Of a stretch of DNA of 64,000 nt, positions 17,750-25,448 are shown in pieces (the first letter of the stretch is position 1; every line of letters starts with the position of its first letter). Source of the stretch: Ruegeria arenilitoris (GTDB taxonomy: Bacteria > Pseudomonadota > Alphaproteobacteria > Rhodobacterales > Rhodobacteraceae). Location of the stretch: NCBI RefSeq assembly GCF_042675705.1, contig NZ_JBHTJJ010000006.1; one strand, written 5' to 3'. A model generated the notes under the pieces. That model saw only the letters and a program-made list of their open reading frames with translations. It did no database searches and had not been told where the DNA came from. Position numbers and translations under genes: made by a program.

Positions 17750-19138
17750 ATGGCTGGCGACTACATCGTCAAAGACATTTCACTGGCCGGGTTCGGCCGC
17801 AAGGAACTGGATATCGCGGAAACCGAAATGCCGGGCCTGATGGCTCTGCGTGCGGAATACGGCGACAGCAAGCCGCTGAAAGGGGCGCGCATCGTTGGGT
17901 CGTTGCACATGACGATCCAGACCGCCGTTCTGATCGAGACGCTGGTCGCGCTGGGCGCGGACGTGCGCTGGGCGTCGTGCAACATCTTTTCGACCCAGGA
18001 CCACGCGGCGGCGGCCATCGCCGAGGCGGGCATTCCGGTCTTTGCCATCAAGGGTCAGACTCTGGAAGAGCACTGGGACTATCTCGACAAGTCTTTCCTG
18101 TTCGAAGATGGCCCGAACATGATCCTGGATGATGGCGGCGACGCCACGCTGTACATCCTGCTGGGCGCGCGCGCCGAAGCGGGCGAGGACATCATCTCCG
18201 TCCCGTCCTCGGAAGAGGAAGAGGTCATCAAGGCGCAGATCAAGAAGCGGATGGCCGCAAGCCCGGGCTGGTTCACCAAGGTGCGCGATCAGATCAAGGG
18301 TGTGTCCGAGGAAACCACCACCGGCGTCAACCGCCTGTATCAGCTGGTCAAGGACGGCCACCTGCCATTCCCGGCGATCAACGTGAACGACAGCGTCACC
18401 AAGTCGAAATTCGACAACAAGTACGGCTGCAAGGAATCGCTGGTCGATGGCATCCGTCGCGCCACCGACACGATGATGGCCGGCAAGGTTGCCGTGGTCT
18501 GCGGTTATGGCGACGTGGGCAAAGGCTCGGCCGCGTCCCTGCGTGGCGCCGGTGCCCGCGTGAAAGTGACCGAGGTTGACCCGATTTGCGCCCTGCAGGC
18601 CGCGATGGACGGATATGAGGTGGTTCTGCTGGAAGACGTGGTTTCGACCGCCGACATCTTCATCACCACCACCGGCAACAAGGACGTGATCCGCATCGAG
18701 CACATGCGCGAGATGAAGGACATGGCCATCGTCGGCAATATCGGCCATTTCGACAACGAAATTCAGGTGGCCAGCCTGAAAAACCACAAATGGACCAACA
18801 TCAAGGACCAGGTGGACATGATCGAGATGCCTTCGGGCAACCGCATCATCCTGCTTTCCGAAGGCCGTCTGCTGAACCTCGGCAATGCCACCGGTCATCC
18901 GTCCTTCGTGATGTCGGCCTCGTTCACCAACCAGGTTCTGGCCCAGATCGAACTGTTCACCAAAGGCGACCAGTACGAGAACAAGGTCTATATCCTGCCC
19001 AAGCATCTGGACGAGAAGGTCGCACGCCTGCATCTGGACCGGATCGGCGTCAAGCTGACCAAGCTGGACAAGGAACAGGCGGACTACATCGGCGTTACGC
19101 CCGAAGGTCCGTTCAAGCCCGAGCATTACCGGTATTGA
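17750..19138 (+). CDS. ahcY: Adenosylhomocysteinase
   Basis: Cytoplasmic NAD-dependent enzyme that splits S-adenosylhomocysteine into adenosine and homocysteine, clearing the product inhibitor of methyltransferases. The 462 residues match the long alphaproteobacterial form with its internal insert (GEDIISVPSSEEEE). Signatures seen: SCNIFSTQDHAAAA, the NAD-binding VVCGYGDVGKGSAASLRGAG, and NIGHFDNEIQV; the C-terminus EHYRY is diagnostic. The ATG at 17750 has a GGAG site 8 bases upstream. It ends in a strong terminator. Confidence 0.98.
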   Translation: MAGDYIVKDISLAGFGRKELDIAETEMPGLMALRAEYGDSKPLKGARIVGSLHMTIQTAVLIETLVALGADVRWASCNIFSTQDHAAAAIAEAGIPVFAIKGQTLEEHWDYLDKSFLFEDGPNMILDDGGDATLYILLGARAEAGEDIISVPSSEEEEVIKAQIKKRMAASPGWFTKVRDQIKGVSEETTTGVNRLYQLVKDGHLPFPAINVNDSVTKSKFDNKYGCKESLVDGIRRATDTMMAGKVAVVCGYGDVGKGSAASLRGAGARVKVTEVDPICALQAAMDGYEVVLLEDVVSTADIFITTTGNKDVIRIEHMREMKDMAIVGNIGHFDNEIQVASLKNHKWTNIKDQVDMIEMPSGNRIILLSEGRLLNLGNATGHPSFVMSASFTNQVLAQIELFTKGDQYENKVYILPKHLDEKVARLHLDRIGVKLTKLDKEQADYIGVTPEGPFKPEHYRY

Positions 19139-19160
19139 TCCGTCAGAAATAAGCGGAGAA

Positions 19161-19185
19161 GGCGGCCATCTGGGCCGCCTTTTTT
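19161..19185 (+). terminator. Rho-independent terminator after ahcY
   Basis: Perfect 7-bp stem GGCGGCC/GGCCGCC (19161-19167 with 19173-19179) followed by six T residues, 22 bases after the ahcY stop. Confidence 0.9.
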
Positions 19186-19192
19186 GTTGCGG

Positions 19193-19840
19193 TCAGCGGA
19201 GCGGCGGCACGAAATCGCCGCGCCCCTGCGGCGTCAGGTCCAGAATGTTCCACAGGGGCCACGCTGCATCGACATGGCGTGGATGCCAGTCGCTGGGCTG
19301 AAAGAACAGCTCGGAGCTCCAGAAATGGTGGATTCCCTGCGCATCGCGTTGAAACACGTTCAGAATCGGCAACTGGTTTCCGTCCTCGGTCTCGGCCAGA
19401 TAGTCTTGCTGGTACGTCGTATCCAACGCGGAATAGAGCGGCAAATCCTGCCAGCCCATGCGCTGGCTCAGCGCAGCCAAGGCATCCGGAGTATTCTGCG
19501 CCACGACCGCAAAGGCGGTTTTTCGGGTCAGATGTGCGACCTGCCCGGTCAGCCCGTCCAGAAAGGCCGAGCACATGGGGCAGGGGTCCTTCGCCTTGGG
19601 GCCAAACATCAGCGAATACACGACCAGAGTGTCATGATCACCGAACAGGCTTGAAAACGGGGCAATTTTGCCCCCGAGGTCCCGAAAGGCATAATCCTGC
19701 GGGATTTGGCCGCCCTTGGGCAAGGTCCGGCGCAGCGCGGCCACTTCCTCGACCCGCGCACGCAGATCGGCTTCGGCGGCCAGCAGGGCATTTCGGGCGG
19801 TTCGGTACTCGGCGCTTTCGTTCGGTAGGGCGATGGTCAT
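19193..19840 (-). CDS. DUF899 thioredoxin-fold protein
   Basis: A 215-residue DUF899-family protein, predicted to have a thioredoxin-like fold. The block VYSLMFGPKAKDPCPMCSAF contains the conserved CPMC motif, and the C-terminal HHFWSSELFF...HPRHVDAAWPLWNILDLTP is typical of the family. Enzymatic role not established. Transcribed alone toward the ahcY terminator and divergent from the DUF2853 gene, with a 188-base promoter region between. Confidence 0.8.
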   Translation of the reverse strand: MTIALPNESAEYRTARNALLAAEADLRARVEEVAALRRTLPKGGQIPQDYAFRDLGGKIAPFSSLFGDHDTLVVYSLMFGPKAKDPCPMCSAFLDGLTGQVAHLTRKTAFAVVAQNTPDALAALSQRMGWQDLPLYSALDTTYQQDYLAETEDGNQLPILNVFQRDAQGIHHFWSSELFFQPSDWHPRHVDAAWPLWNILDLTPQGRGDFVPPLR

Positions 19841-20028
19841 GGCGGTCTCCTCGACTCAATGATTAACTAAAATGTTAAATAAAAGTGAAACAATGATCAA
19901 CCCGCGGGTGCGCGTATCCCTGCCTTGGGGGGAAACCGTCGGATTTTTCCCTTTGTTGAAAAGCTGTCAGCCGTTACCGTTCAGCCAGCGCCGCAAAGGC
20001 CGGAACCCAACCCACACAGGAGAGGACA

Positions 20029-20370
20029 ATGGGAAAACGTGACGAGTTGATCGCCAAATACGCGGATGATCTGAAGAATAAATGCGGCGTGACGCCGGAC
20101 ATGGACCTGCTGACCAAGGTTACCATTGGATGCGGCCCGGCCATCTATGACGCGGATGCCGCGACCGTGGCCGCCAGCCAGGAAGGTGAGCTGGAGACCG
20201 TCAAGAACAACTTTCTGATCAAGAAACTGGGCCTGTCGGATGGTCCCGAGCTGATGGCAGCGATTAACAAGGTCATGGAGACCTATGGCATGTCCGAGCG
20301 CAACAAATACCGCGCGGTGGTCTATTACATGCTGACCAAGCATTTCGGCAAAGAGTCCGTCTACGGCTGA
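20029..20370 (+). CDS. DUF2853 family protein
   Basis: A 113-residue all-alpha protein starting MGKRDELIAKYADDLKNKCG, the DUF2853 hallmark. The C-terminus NKYRAVVYYMLTKHFGKE is also conserved. Function unknown. A GGAGAGGAC ribosome site precedes the ATG, and a strong terminator follows at 20392. Single-gene unit. Confidence 0.85.
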   Translation: MGKRDELIAKYADDLKNKCGVTPDMDLLTKVTIGCGPAIYDADAATVAASQEGELETVKNNFLIKKLGLSDGPELMAAINKVMETYGMSERNKYRAVVYYMLTKHFGKESVYG

Positions 20371-20391
20371 TCCCGCCGCGACATTCGGAAA

Positions 20392-20422
20392 CGCCCGCCC
20401 GACTGGTTCGGCGGGCGTTTTG
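20392..20422 (+). terminator. Rho-independent terminator after the DUF2853 gene
   Basis: 8-bp stem CGCCCGCC (20392-20399) with GGCGGGCG (20410-20417), followed by TTTTGCATTT. Confidence 0.85.
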
Positions 20423-20452
20423 CATTTGAATCATAATCTATTGATTTCATGT

Positions 20453-20482
20453 TTGAAAAACCGCGGCGCCTTGGGCTACATT
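20453..20482 (+). promoter_or_regulatory. Candidate sigma-70 promoter for a small RNA
   Basis: TTGAAA (20453-20458) and TACATT (20477-20482) are separated by 18 bases and lie just after the DUF2853 terminator. No ORF follows before an isolated terminator at 20552-20587. Confidence 0.4.
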
Positions 20483-20489
20483 CAACCCG

Positions 20490-20587
20490 TGACCAGGACG
20501 GTCAGAACCAGAGATTTCTTTGCGTGTGGTGAGTAGGGAGCACGCGGGGTAGGGAAGGTTCTGCAGCGTCAGGGCCTTCCCTTTTTT
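20490..20587 (+). ncRNA. Candidate small RNA of about 98 nt
   Basis: Between two terminators there is a gene-free stretch that ends in its own strong plus-strand terminator: GGGAAGG (20552-20558) pairs with CCTTCCC (20575-20581), then six T. No protein-coding gene on the plus strand uses it, and on the minus strand the hairpin has no T tract. Upstream, GCGTG (20522-20526) can pair with CACGC (20541-20545), exposing a purine-rich loop GGTGAGTAGGGAG. With the promoter at 20453-20482 this makes a compact, two-hairpin trans-acting sRNA candidate. The 5' end is estimated. Confidence 0.45.
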
Positions 20588-20588
20588 C

Positions 20589-21011
20589 TCAATCCGTCTG
20601 GGCCTGGCCCAGTTCGCAGATCACCGCCCATTCGGCATCCGAGACGGGCTGCACCGACAGGCGCGAGTTCTTGACCAGCACCATATCGGCCAGCCGTGGA
20701 TCGGCCTTGATCTGGTCCAGCGTGACCGGTTTGACGAAGGGGCGTACCGCCTTGATGTCCACGCAGTCCCACCGATCGTCGACGGTGGTGCTGTCGGGAT
20801 GGGCCTCGGCGCAGACCTCGACGATGCCGACGATCGCCTTGTCCTTCTGCGAATGATAGAAAAAACCCCGGTCGCCCAGCTTCATCTGCCGCATGAAATT
20901 GCGGGCTTGATAGTTGCGCACCCCGTCCCATTCCTCGCCCGCGTCGCCCTTGGCGACCTGCTGGTCCCAGCTCCAGGTCGAGGGTTCGGATTTGAACAGC
21001 CAATACGCCAT
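20589..21011 (-). CDS. EVE-domain protein
   Basis: A 140-residue EVE-domain protein (PUA-like fold that binds modified bases in DNA or RNA). Typical motifs: MAYWLFKSEPSTWSWD at the N-terminus, WDGVRNYQARNFMR, and GFFYHSQ. The ATG at 21011 overlaps the stop of the YciI-like gene by one base (TGATG), so it is translationally coupled. Role in the cell not known; the family is widespread in proteobacterial cores next to YciI and gpsA. Confidence 0.88.
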   Translation of the reverse strand: MAYWLFKSEPSTWSWDQQVAKGDAGEEWDGVRNYQARNFMRQMKLGDRGFFYHSQKDKAIVGIVEVCAEAHPDSTTVDDRWDCVDIKAVRPFVKPVTLDQIKADPRLADMVLVKNSRLSVQPVSDAEWAVICELGQAQTD

Positions 21012-21280
21012 CAGCCGATGACCTTCTTCCACGGGATCAGTTCGACCGACTTGAACAGACCGGCCTTGGCATAGGGGTCGTTGTCGGCCCAGGCCTGTGC
21101 GGCGGACAGATTCTCGACATCCAGGATGACCAGCGACCCGATCATGGCATCGCCGTCCAGCAGCGGCCCGGCCTGTGCGACTACGCCTGTTTCTTCGATA
21201 TAGGCCAGGTGCGCGGCGCGATTGTCCAGCCGGGTCTGCAGGGCGCCGTCCTTGTCGCGGGCGATCAGGGCGATAAGCAT
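21011..21280 (-). CDS. YciI family protein
   Basis: An 89-residue YciI-like protein (ferredoxin-like fold). MLIALIARDKDGALQTRLDNR, HLAYIEE and GPLLDGDAMIGSLVILDV match the family. The start at 21280 has a GAGGAA ribosome site; the open frame upstream belongs to the overlapping gpsA gene. It starts one base after the gpsA stop, so gpsA-yciI-EVE form one operon. The biochemical role is unknown. Confidence 0.85.
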   Translation of the reverse strand: MLIALIARDKDGALQTRLDNRAAHLAYIEETGVVAQAGPLLDGDAMIGSLVILDVENLSAAQAWADNDPYAKAGLFKSVELIPWKKVIG

Positions 21281-21281
21281 G

Positions 21282-22244
21282 TCATTCCTCCTTGAGTGGG
21301 CGATTGAGCAGGGATTGCAGGGCCTCGGCAACACTGTAGGCGCCACGGCTGAGCTGCGCCACCGTCTGGCAGATGGGCATGTCCAGCCCTTCGGCCGACG
21401 CGATGGCGGCCATGGCATTTGCCGTGGCCACGCCTTCGACGGTGGTCGCGGCGTCAAAGGACTCGTTGCGGCCCAGCGACAGGCCGAACCGGAAGTTGCG
21501 CGACAGCTCGGACGAGCAAGTCAGAACCAGATCGCCCAAACCCGACAGGCCCATCAGGGTCTCGGGCCGGGCACCGCGCATTGCGGCAAAGCGCTGCATC
21601 TCGGCAAAGCCGCGAGTCATCAGGGCCGCGCGGGCGCTGTCCCCCAGACCCGCGCCGATGCAGGCCCCGCAGGCGATGGCCATCACGTTCTTCAAGGCCC
21701 CGCCCAGTTCGGCCCCGGTCACGTCGGTGGTCCGGTAGAGCCGCAGGTTGGCAGTGGTCAGCGCCTGTTGCAACCGGGTGCCCAGGTCTGCGTCGGCACA
21801 GGCCAGGGTCAGCGCCGTGGGCAACCCGCGGGCGATGTCATCGGCAAAGCTAGGCCCGGTCAGCAAGGCAGTGCGGGCGTTGGGCAGCACCTGTTCGATC
21901 ACGGCGATCGGACCGAAGCCGGTGGATAGCTCGATACCCTTGCAACAGGCCACCAGGATACGACCCTTCAGGTCCGCCCCATGCACCGAAAGAACATCGC
22001 GCAGCTTTTGCATGGGCACCGCCAGCAGCAACACGTCGCTCTGACAGGCCAGGGTGATTTCGGCGGTCACAGTGATGGCGTCGGGCAGGGCGACCCCCGG
22101 CAGGCGGGTGTCATTGCGGCGGGTCGCCTGCATCGTCTGCGCCTGTTCGCCCGACCGGGCCCACAAGGTGACCGGACCCTTGCCCGCCAGCGAGATCGCC
22201 AGCGCGGTGCCGAAGGCGCCCGATCCAAGGACCGAGACACTCAC
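21282..22244 (-). CDS. gpsA: Glycerol-3-phosphate dehydrogenase (NAD(P)+)
   Basis: Makes sn-glycerol-3-phosphate for phospholipid synthesis. The 320-residue product begins at a GTG (22244-22242) that overlaps the tsaD stop as GTGA, giving the Rossmann start VSVLGSGAFGTALA. Other signatures: VACCKGIEL, LTGPSFADDIARGLPTA, the catalytic-lysine block GALKNVMAIACG, and GLSGLGDLVLTC. Initiation at an earlier codon would run deep into tsaD. Confidence 0.95.
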   Translation of the reverse strand: MSVSVLGSGAFGTALAISLAGKGPVTLWARSGEQAQTMQATRRNDTRLPGVALPDAITVTAEITLACQSDVLLLAVPMQKLRDVLSVHGADLKGRILVACCKGIELSTGFGPIAVIEQVLPNARTALLTGPSFADDIARGLPTALTLACADADLGTRLQQALTTANLRLYRTTDVTGAELGGALKNVMAIACGACIGAGLGDSARAALMTRGFAEMQRFAAMRGARPETLMGLSGLGDLVLTCSSELSRNFRFGLSLGRNESFDAATTVEGVATANAMAAIASAEGLDMPICQTVAQLSRGAYSVAEALQSLLNRPLKEE

Positions 22245-23338
22245 GCCTTGGCTCCCTTGCGCCCGCCGCCCAGCATGGCCGGGCTGGTTTGATCCAGCGG
22301 CCATCGGGGCCGGGCGGACAGGTCCAGCCCGTCACGCGCGCCCAGCCGGAACCGCTCCAATCCCGCATAGGCGATCATCGCCGCATTGTCGGTGCACAGG
22401 TGCAGCGGAGGGGCGGTAAACCGAGCGCCGGAATCCGCGGAAATAGACTCTAACGCGGCCCGAATGGCCGTATTTGCCGCAACGCCCCCGGCCACGGCGA
22501 TCACCGGCTCGGCAGGGCTGGTGTCAAGATACAGGTCGATGGCACGGCGGGTCTTTTCGGCCAGCGTATCCACGACCGCCTGCTGGAACCCGGCGCACAG
22601 GTCGGCGCGGTCCTGACGCGTCAGCCCGCCCTTTTCGGCCACGATCTGGTCACGCATCCGCATCAAGGCGGTCTTGAGCCCGGAAAAGGACAGATCGCAT
22701 CCGGGCCGGTCCAGCAGCGGCCGCGGAAAGCGAAAGCGTTTGGGGTTGCCATCGTGCGCCTCGGCCTCGACCGAGGGGCCGCCGGGCTGGGGCAGGCCCA
22801 GCAGGCGCGCGGTCTTGTCGAAGGCCTCGCCCGGGGCGTCGTCGATGGTGCCGCCCAGCCGCGTGAACTGCTCGGGGCCGTGGGCGATCAGGTATTGGCA
22901 GTGCCCGCCGGACACCAGCAGCATCAGGTATGGAAAGGTGATCCCGTCCGTCAGGCGCGGAGTCAACGCGTGGCCGGCCAGGTGGTTGACGCCGATCAGC
23001 GGCAGGCCGGTGGCCGCGCTGATCCCCTTGGCGCACATCACCCCCGACATGACCCCGCCGATCAGCCCCGGCCCGGCGGTCACGGCCACGGCGTCCATGT
23101 CCTGCAGAGTCAGGCCCGCCTGCTCCAACGCCTGCTGCACGCAGACATCCAGCTTTTCGGCATGCGCGCGGGCCGCGATCTCGGGCACCACGCCGCCAAA
23201 GGCACTGTGCAGGTCCGTCTGGCCATGCACGACCGAAGACAGAACCTGCGCCGGTTCGCCCTCGGTCTGCCGCACCACGGCCGCCGCCGTGTCGTCGCAG
23301 CTGCTTTCCAATCCCAGAACGGTAAGTGTTTGCACCAT
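22241..23338 (-). CDS. tsaD: TsaD, tRNA threonylcarbamoyltransferase
   Basis: Catalytic subunit of the t6A37 tRNA modification complex. The 365 residues contain the ASKHA signature GLESSCDDTAAAVV at the N-terminus, and the iron-binding HAEK...GVNHLAGHAL (both histidine blocks). TIDDAPGEAFDK and IAVAGGVAANTAIR follow. The ATG at 23338 gives MVQTLTVLGLESS; 19 further upstream codons are open but less likely. Divergent from hemD with 85 bases between the starts. Confidence 0.95.
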   Translation of the reverse strand: MVQTLTVLGLESSCDDTAAAVVRQTEGEPAQVLSSVVHGQTDLHSAFGGVVPEIAARAHAEKLDVCVQQALEQAGLTLQDMDAVAVTAGPGLIGGVMSGVMCAKGISAATGLPLIGVNHLAGHALTPRLTDGITFPYLMLLVSGGHCQYLIAHGPEQFTRLGGTIDDAPGEAFDKTARLLGLPQPGGPSVEAEAHDGNPKRFRFPRPLLDRPGCDLSFSGLKTALMRMRDQIVAEKGGLTRQDRADLCAGFQQAVVDTLAEKTRRAIDLYLDTSPAEPVIAVAGGVAANTAIRAALESISADSGARFTAPPLHLCTDNAAMIAYAGLERFRLGARDGLDLSARPRWPLDQTSPAMLGGGRKGAKA

Positions 23339-23423
23339 CGGCCTGAACCATTGCATCATGATCTGGTCGCGGGGTATCACCCCGCGCCGCAGCAAACAAT
23401 CCTCAAGGCCCGAACGTCCGCCC

Positions 23424-24149
23424 GTGTACCTGTTGATGACCCGCCCCCGCGCCGCCTCGGAAAGGTTCGTGGCGCAGCTTCCCGAACGTTTGCGGTCGCG
23501 GGTTCAGGTGGTATATTCCCCGCTGCTGGATATCCGACCGATGGAACAGGCGGTGGACACGACCGGAATCCGGGGCCTGATTTTCACCTCGGCCAATGGC
23601 GTGGCGGCCGCCGCGGCGCAGGATGTGCGCCGAGATCTGCCCGCCTATTGCGTGGGGCCGGCCACCACCGAAACGGCCCGCCAGGCCGGGTGGGAGGCCC
23701 GTATGACCGGCGAAACCGCCGAGGAACTGGTCGCCAAACTGCTGAAAGAGCGTCCGGACAGCCCGCTGCTGCATCTGCGCGGCGAGCACAGCCGGGGAAA
23801 CATCGCGGCCCGGCTGACCGAACTGGGGCTGACCGTGCGGGAACAGCCGGTCTATCGCCAGCAGCTGCTGCCTTTGACGCCCGAGGCCCGGTCGGCCGCG
23901 GCCGGATCGGCCCCGGTGATTGCGCCCTTGTTCTCGCCGCGGACCGCGCGACAATTTGCCGACCTCTGGCCCGGACCGGCACCGCTTTTGGTCGCAGCGA
24001 TGAGCGGACCGACCGCCGAGCCCCTTGAAAACTTGGCGATTGCCCGCTTGCGGATTGCCAAACGCCCGACGCCCAAGAAAATGCGGAAAGCCGTGAAAAA
24101 ACTCGTTAAATACGCGATCCGGCTTGAGGGTGCGATGGGCGCGGATTAA
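23424..24149 (+). CDS. hemD: Uroporphyrinogen-III synthase
   Basis: Closes and inverts ring D to give uroporphyrinogen III in heme, siroheme and (in phototrophs) chlorophyll synthesis. From the GTG at 23424 the 241-residue product begins VYLLMTRPRAASERF, the usual HemD N-terminus; an ATG four codons later is an alternative. IRGLIFTSANGVAAAA and the late FSPRTARQFADLW support the call. HemD is poorly conserved, so placement beside hemY-like and mitofilin-like genes, the usual alphaproteobacterial order, adds weight. Confidence 0.85.
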   Translation: MYLLMTRPRAASERFVAQLPERLRSRVQVVYSPLLDIRPMEQAVDTTGIRGLIFTSANGVAAAAAQDVRRDLPAYCVGPATTETARQAGWEARMTGETAEELVAKLLKERPDSPLLHLRGEHSRGNIAARLTELGLTVREQPVYRQQLLPLTPEARSAAAGSAPVIAPLFSPRTARQFADLWPGPAPLLVAAMSGPTAEPLENLAIARLRIAKRPTPKKMRKAVKKLVKYAIRLEGAMGAD

Positions 24150-24202
24150 CTTGGTTGCGTCTGCGCGTCAGGTTTTATGGGAATCGACAGGGGGAAGTGA
24201 CG

Positions 24203-25438
24203 GTGGCTGCCAAGAAAGACACAGACCAGAAACCGGCCGACGACCCCAAGGTCGATGAGGTGCCCGACGCGGTCGACGCCAAGACTGACGCCTACACGCT
24301 TGACCCGGAAGATCGGGTTGAACAAAGCCCTTCCGAAGCCGAAGCCGAAGCCGAAGCCGAAGCCGAAGCCGAAGCCGAAGCCGAAGCCGAAGCCGAAGCC
24401 GAAGCCGAAGCCGAAGCCGAAGCCGAAGCCGAAGCCGATCGGGCTACGGCAACCGATCAGCAATCTGAGGCCAAGCGAAGCGGGTTCATGCCGGCGCTGA
24501 TTGGTGGCGTCATCGCGGCGGCGCTGGGGTTCGCCGCGGGACGCAGCGATCTGCTTTGGCCGGCAGGGTCCGATCCGTCCGAGGCGATTGCGGCGCTTGA
24601 GACCAAGGTGTCCGACCAGGCTCAGCAACTGGCTGACCTGAGCAAGCAATTGTCTGCAGTTCCCGACACGTCCGCTGAAATCGCGGCGCTGAGCGCGAAG
24701 CTGACGCCGATCGAAGGTGACCTTTCCGCGCTCAAATCCAATGTCGACGATCTGTCCGGCAAGGTTGACCCCCTAGCGCAACGCGTCGCACAGCTTGAGG
24801 CGCGTCCGTTGACCGATGCGGCCTCGCCCGAGACCGTTGCGGCCGTCGAGGCCGAGCTGAAAAAGCTGCAGGACTCACTGGCCGCCCAGCGTGCCGAAGT
24901 CGAAAAGATGGTCGCCGAAGCGCAAACCCTGGATGCGCAAGCCCAGGCCAGGGCACAGGCGGCAGAGAACCTGGCCGTGCTGTCCAAGATCCAGGGTCAA
25001 TTGGATGCCGGCGCACCCTATGCCGATCTGGTGGCCCAGTTGCAGACCGGCGGTGTGCAGGTGCCAGAAGCCCTGTCCGCTCCGGCTGGCGAAGGTGTGC
25101 CAACACTGACGGATCTGCGCGAGAGTTTTGCGCCTGCCGCCCGAACTGCACTGGCCGATGCGCGCGAAGCCGACAAGGGAACGGGCCTTGTCGCCTTTCT
25201 CCAGCGGCAGACCGGTGCCCGGTCCGTCTCGCCAAAAGATGGCAATGATCCCGACGCTATCCTGTCACGAGCGGAGGCTGCGTTGGGCAAAGGTGACATC
25301 AGCACGGCTTTGACCGAGCTGGGCGCGCTTCCGGAAGCGGCGCAGCCAGCTATGGCCGAATGGATCGCGGCTGCCAAATCCCGCCAATCCGCGGTCGAAG
25401 CCGCCAATGCGCTTGTGACAAGCGTGAACTCGAACTGA
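24203..25438 (+). CDS. Mitofilin-like inner-membrane protein with EA repeats
   Basis: A 411-residue protein of the alphaproteobacterial mitofilin/Mic60-like (COG4223) type. A charged N-terminal cytoplasmic tail holds 17 Glu-Ala dipeptides, followed by one transmembrane segment (GFMPALIGGVIAAALGFAAG) and a long periplasmic coiled coil. The GTG at 24203 has a GGGGGA site 7 bases upstream; another GTG at 24197 is possible. Family knowledge links it to membrane organisation and tetrapyrrole enzymes, fitting its place between hemD and the hemY-like gene (10 bases apart). The repeat tract is unusually long and pure. Confidence 0.8.
   Translation: MAAKKDTDQKPADDPKVDEVPDAVDAKTDAYTLDPEDRVEQSPSEAEAEAEAEAEAEAEAEAEAEAEAEAEAEAEAEADRATATDQQSEAKRSGFMPALIGGVIAAALGFAAGRSDLLWPAGSDPSEAIAALETKVSDQAQQLADLSKQLSAVPDTSAEIAALSAKLTPIEGDLSALKSNVDDLSGKVDPLAQRVAQLEARPLTDAASPETVAAVEAELKKLQDSLAAQRAEVEKMVAEAQTLDAQAQARAQAAENLAVLSKIQGQLDAGAPYADLVAQLQTGGVQVPEALSAPAGEGVPTLTDLRESFAPAARTALADAREADKGTGLVAFLQRQTGARSVSPKDGNDPDAILSRAEAALGKGDISTALTELGALPEAAQPAMAEWIAAAKSRQSAVEAANALVTSVNSN
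24335..24436 (+). repeat. (GAAGCC)17 in-frame hexanucleotide repeat
   Basis: Seventeen perfect tandem copies of GAAGCC inside the mitofilin-like gene, encoding (Glu-Ala)17. Unit length is a multiple of three, so slippage would alter tail length without breaking the frame. Confidence 0.97.
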
Positions 25439-25448
25439 GGGGCCTGCC

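Noticed and set aside
17780..19126. 448-codon antisense frame over ahcY
   Set aside because: Opposite a near-invariant enzyme gene; GC-rich DNA commonly leaves the antisense frame open.
24335..24436. Short regular repeats as a CRISPR array
   Set aside because: Six-base units with no spacers, inside a coding frame.
24146..24649. Minus-strand frame of repeating Gly-Phe and plus-strand frame of Lys-Pro repeats
   Set aside because: Both are other-frame readings of the GAAGCC tract in the mitofilin-like gene.
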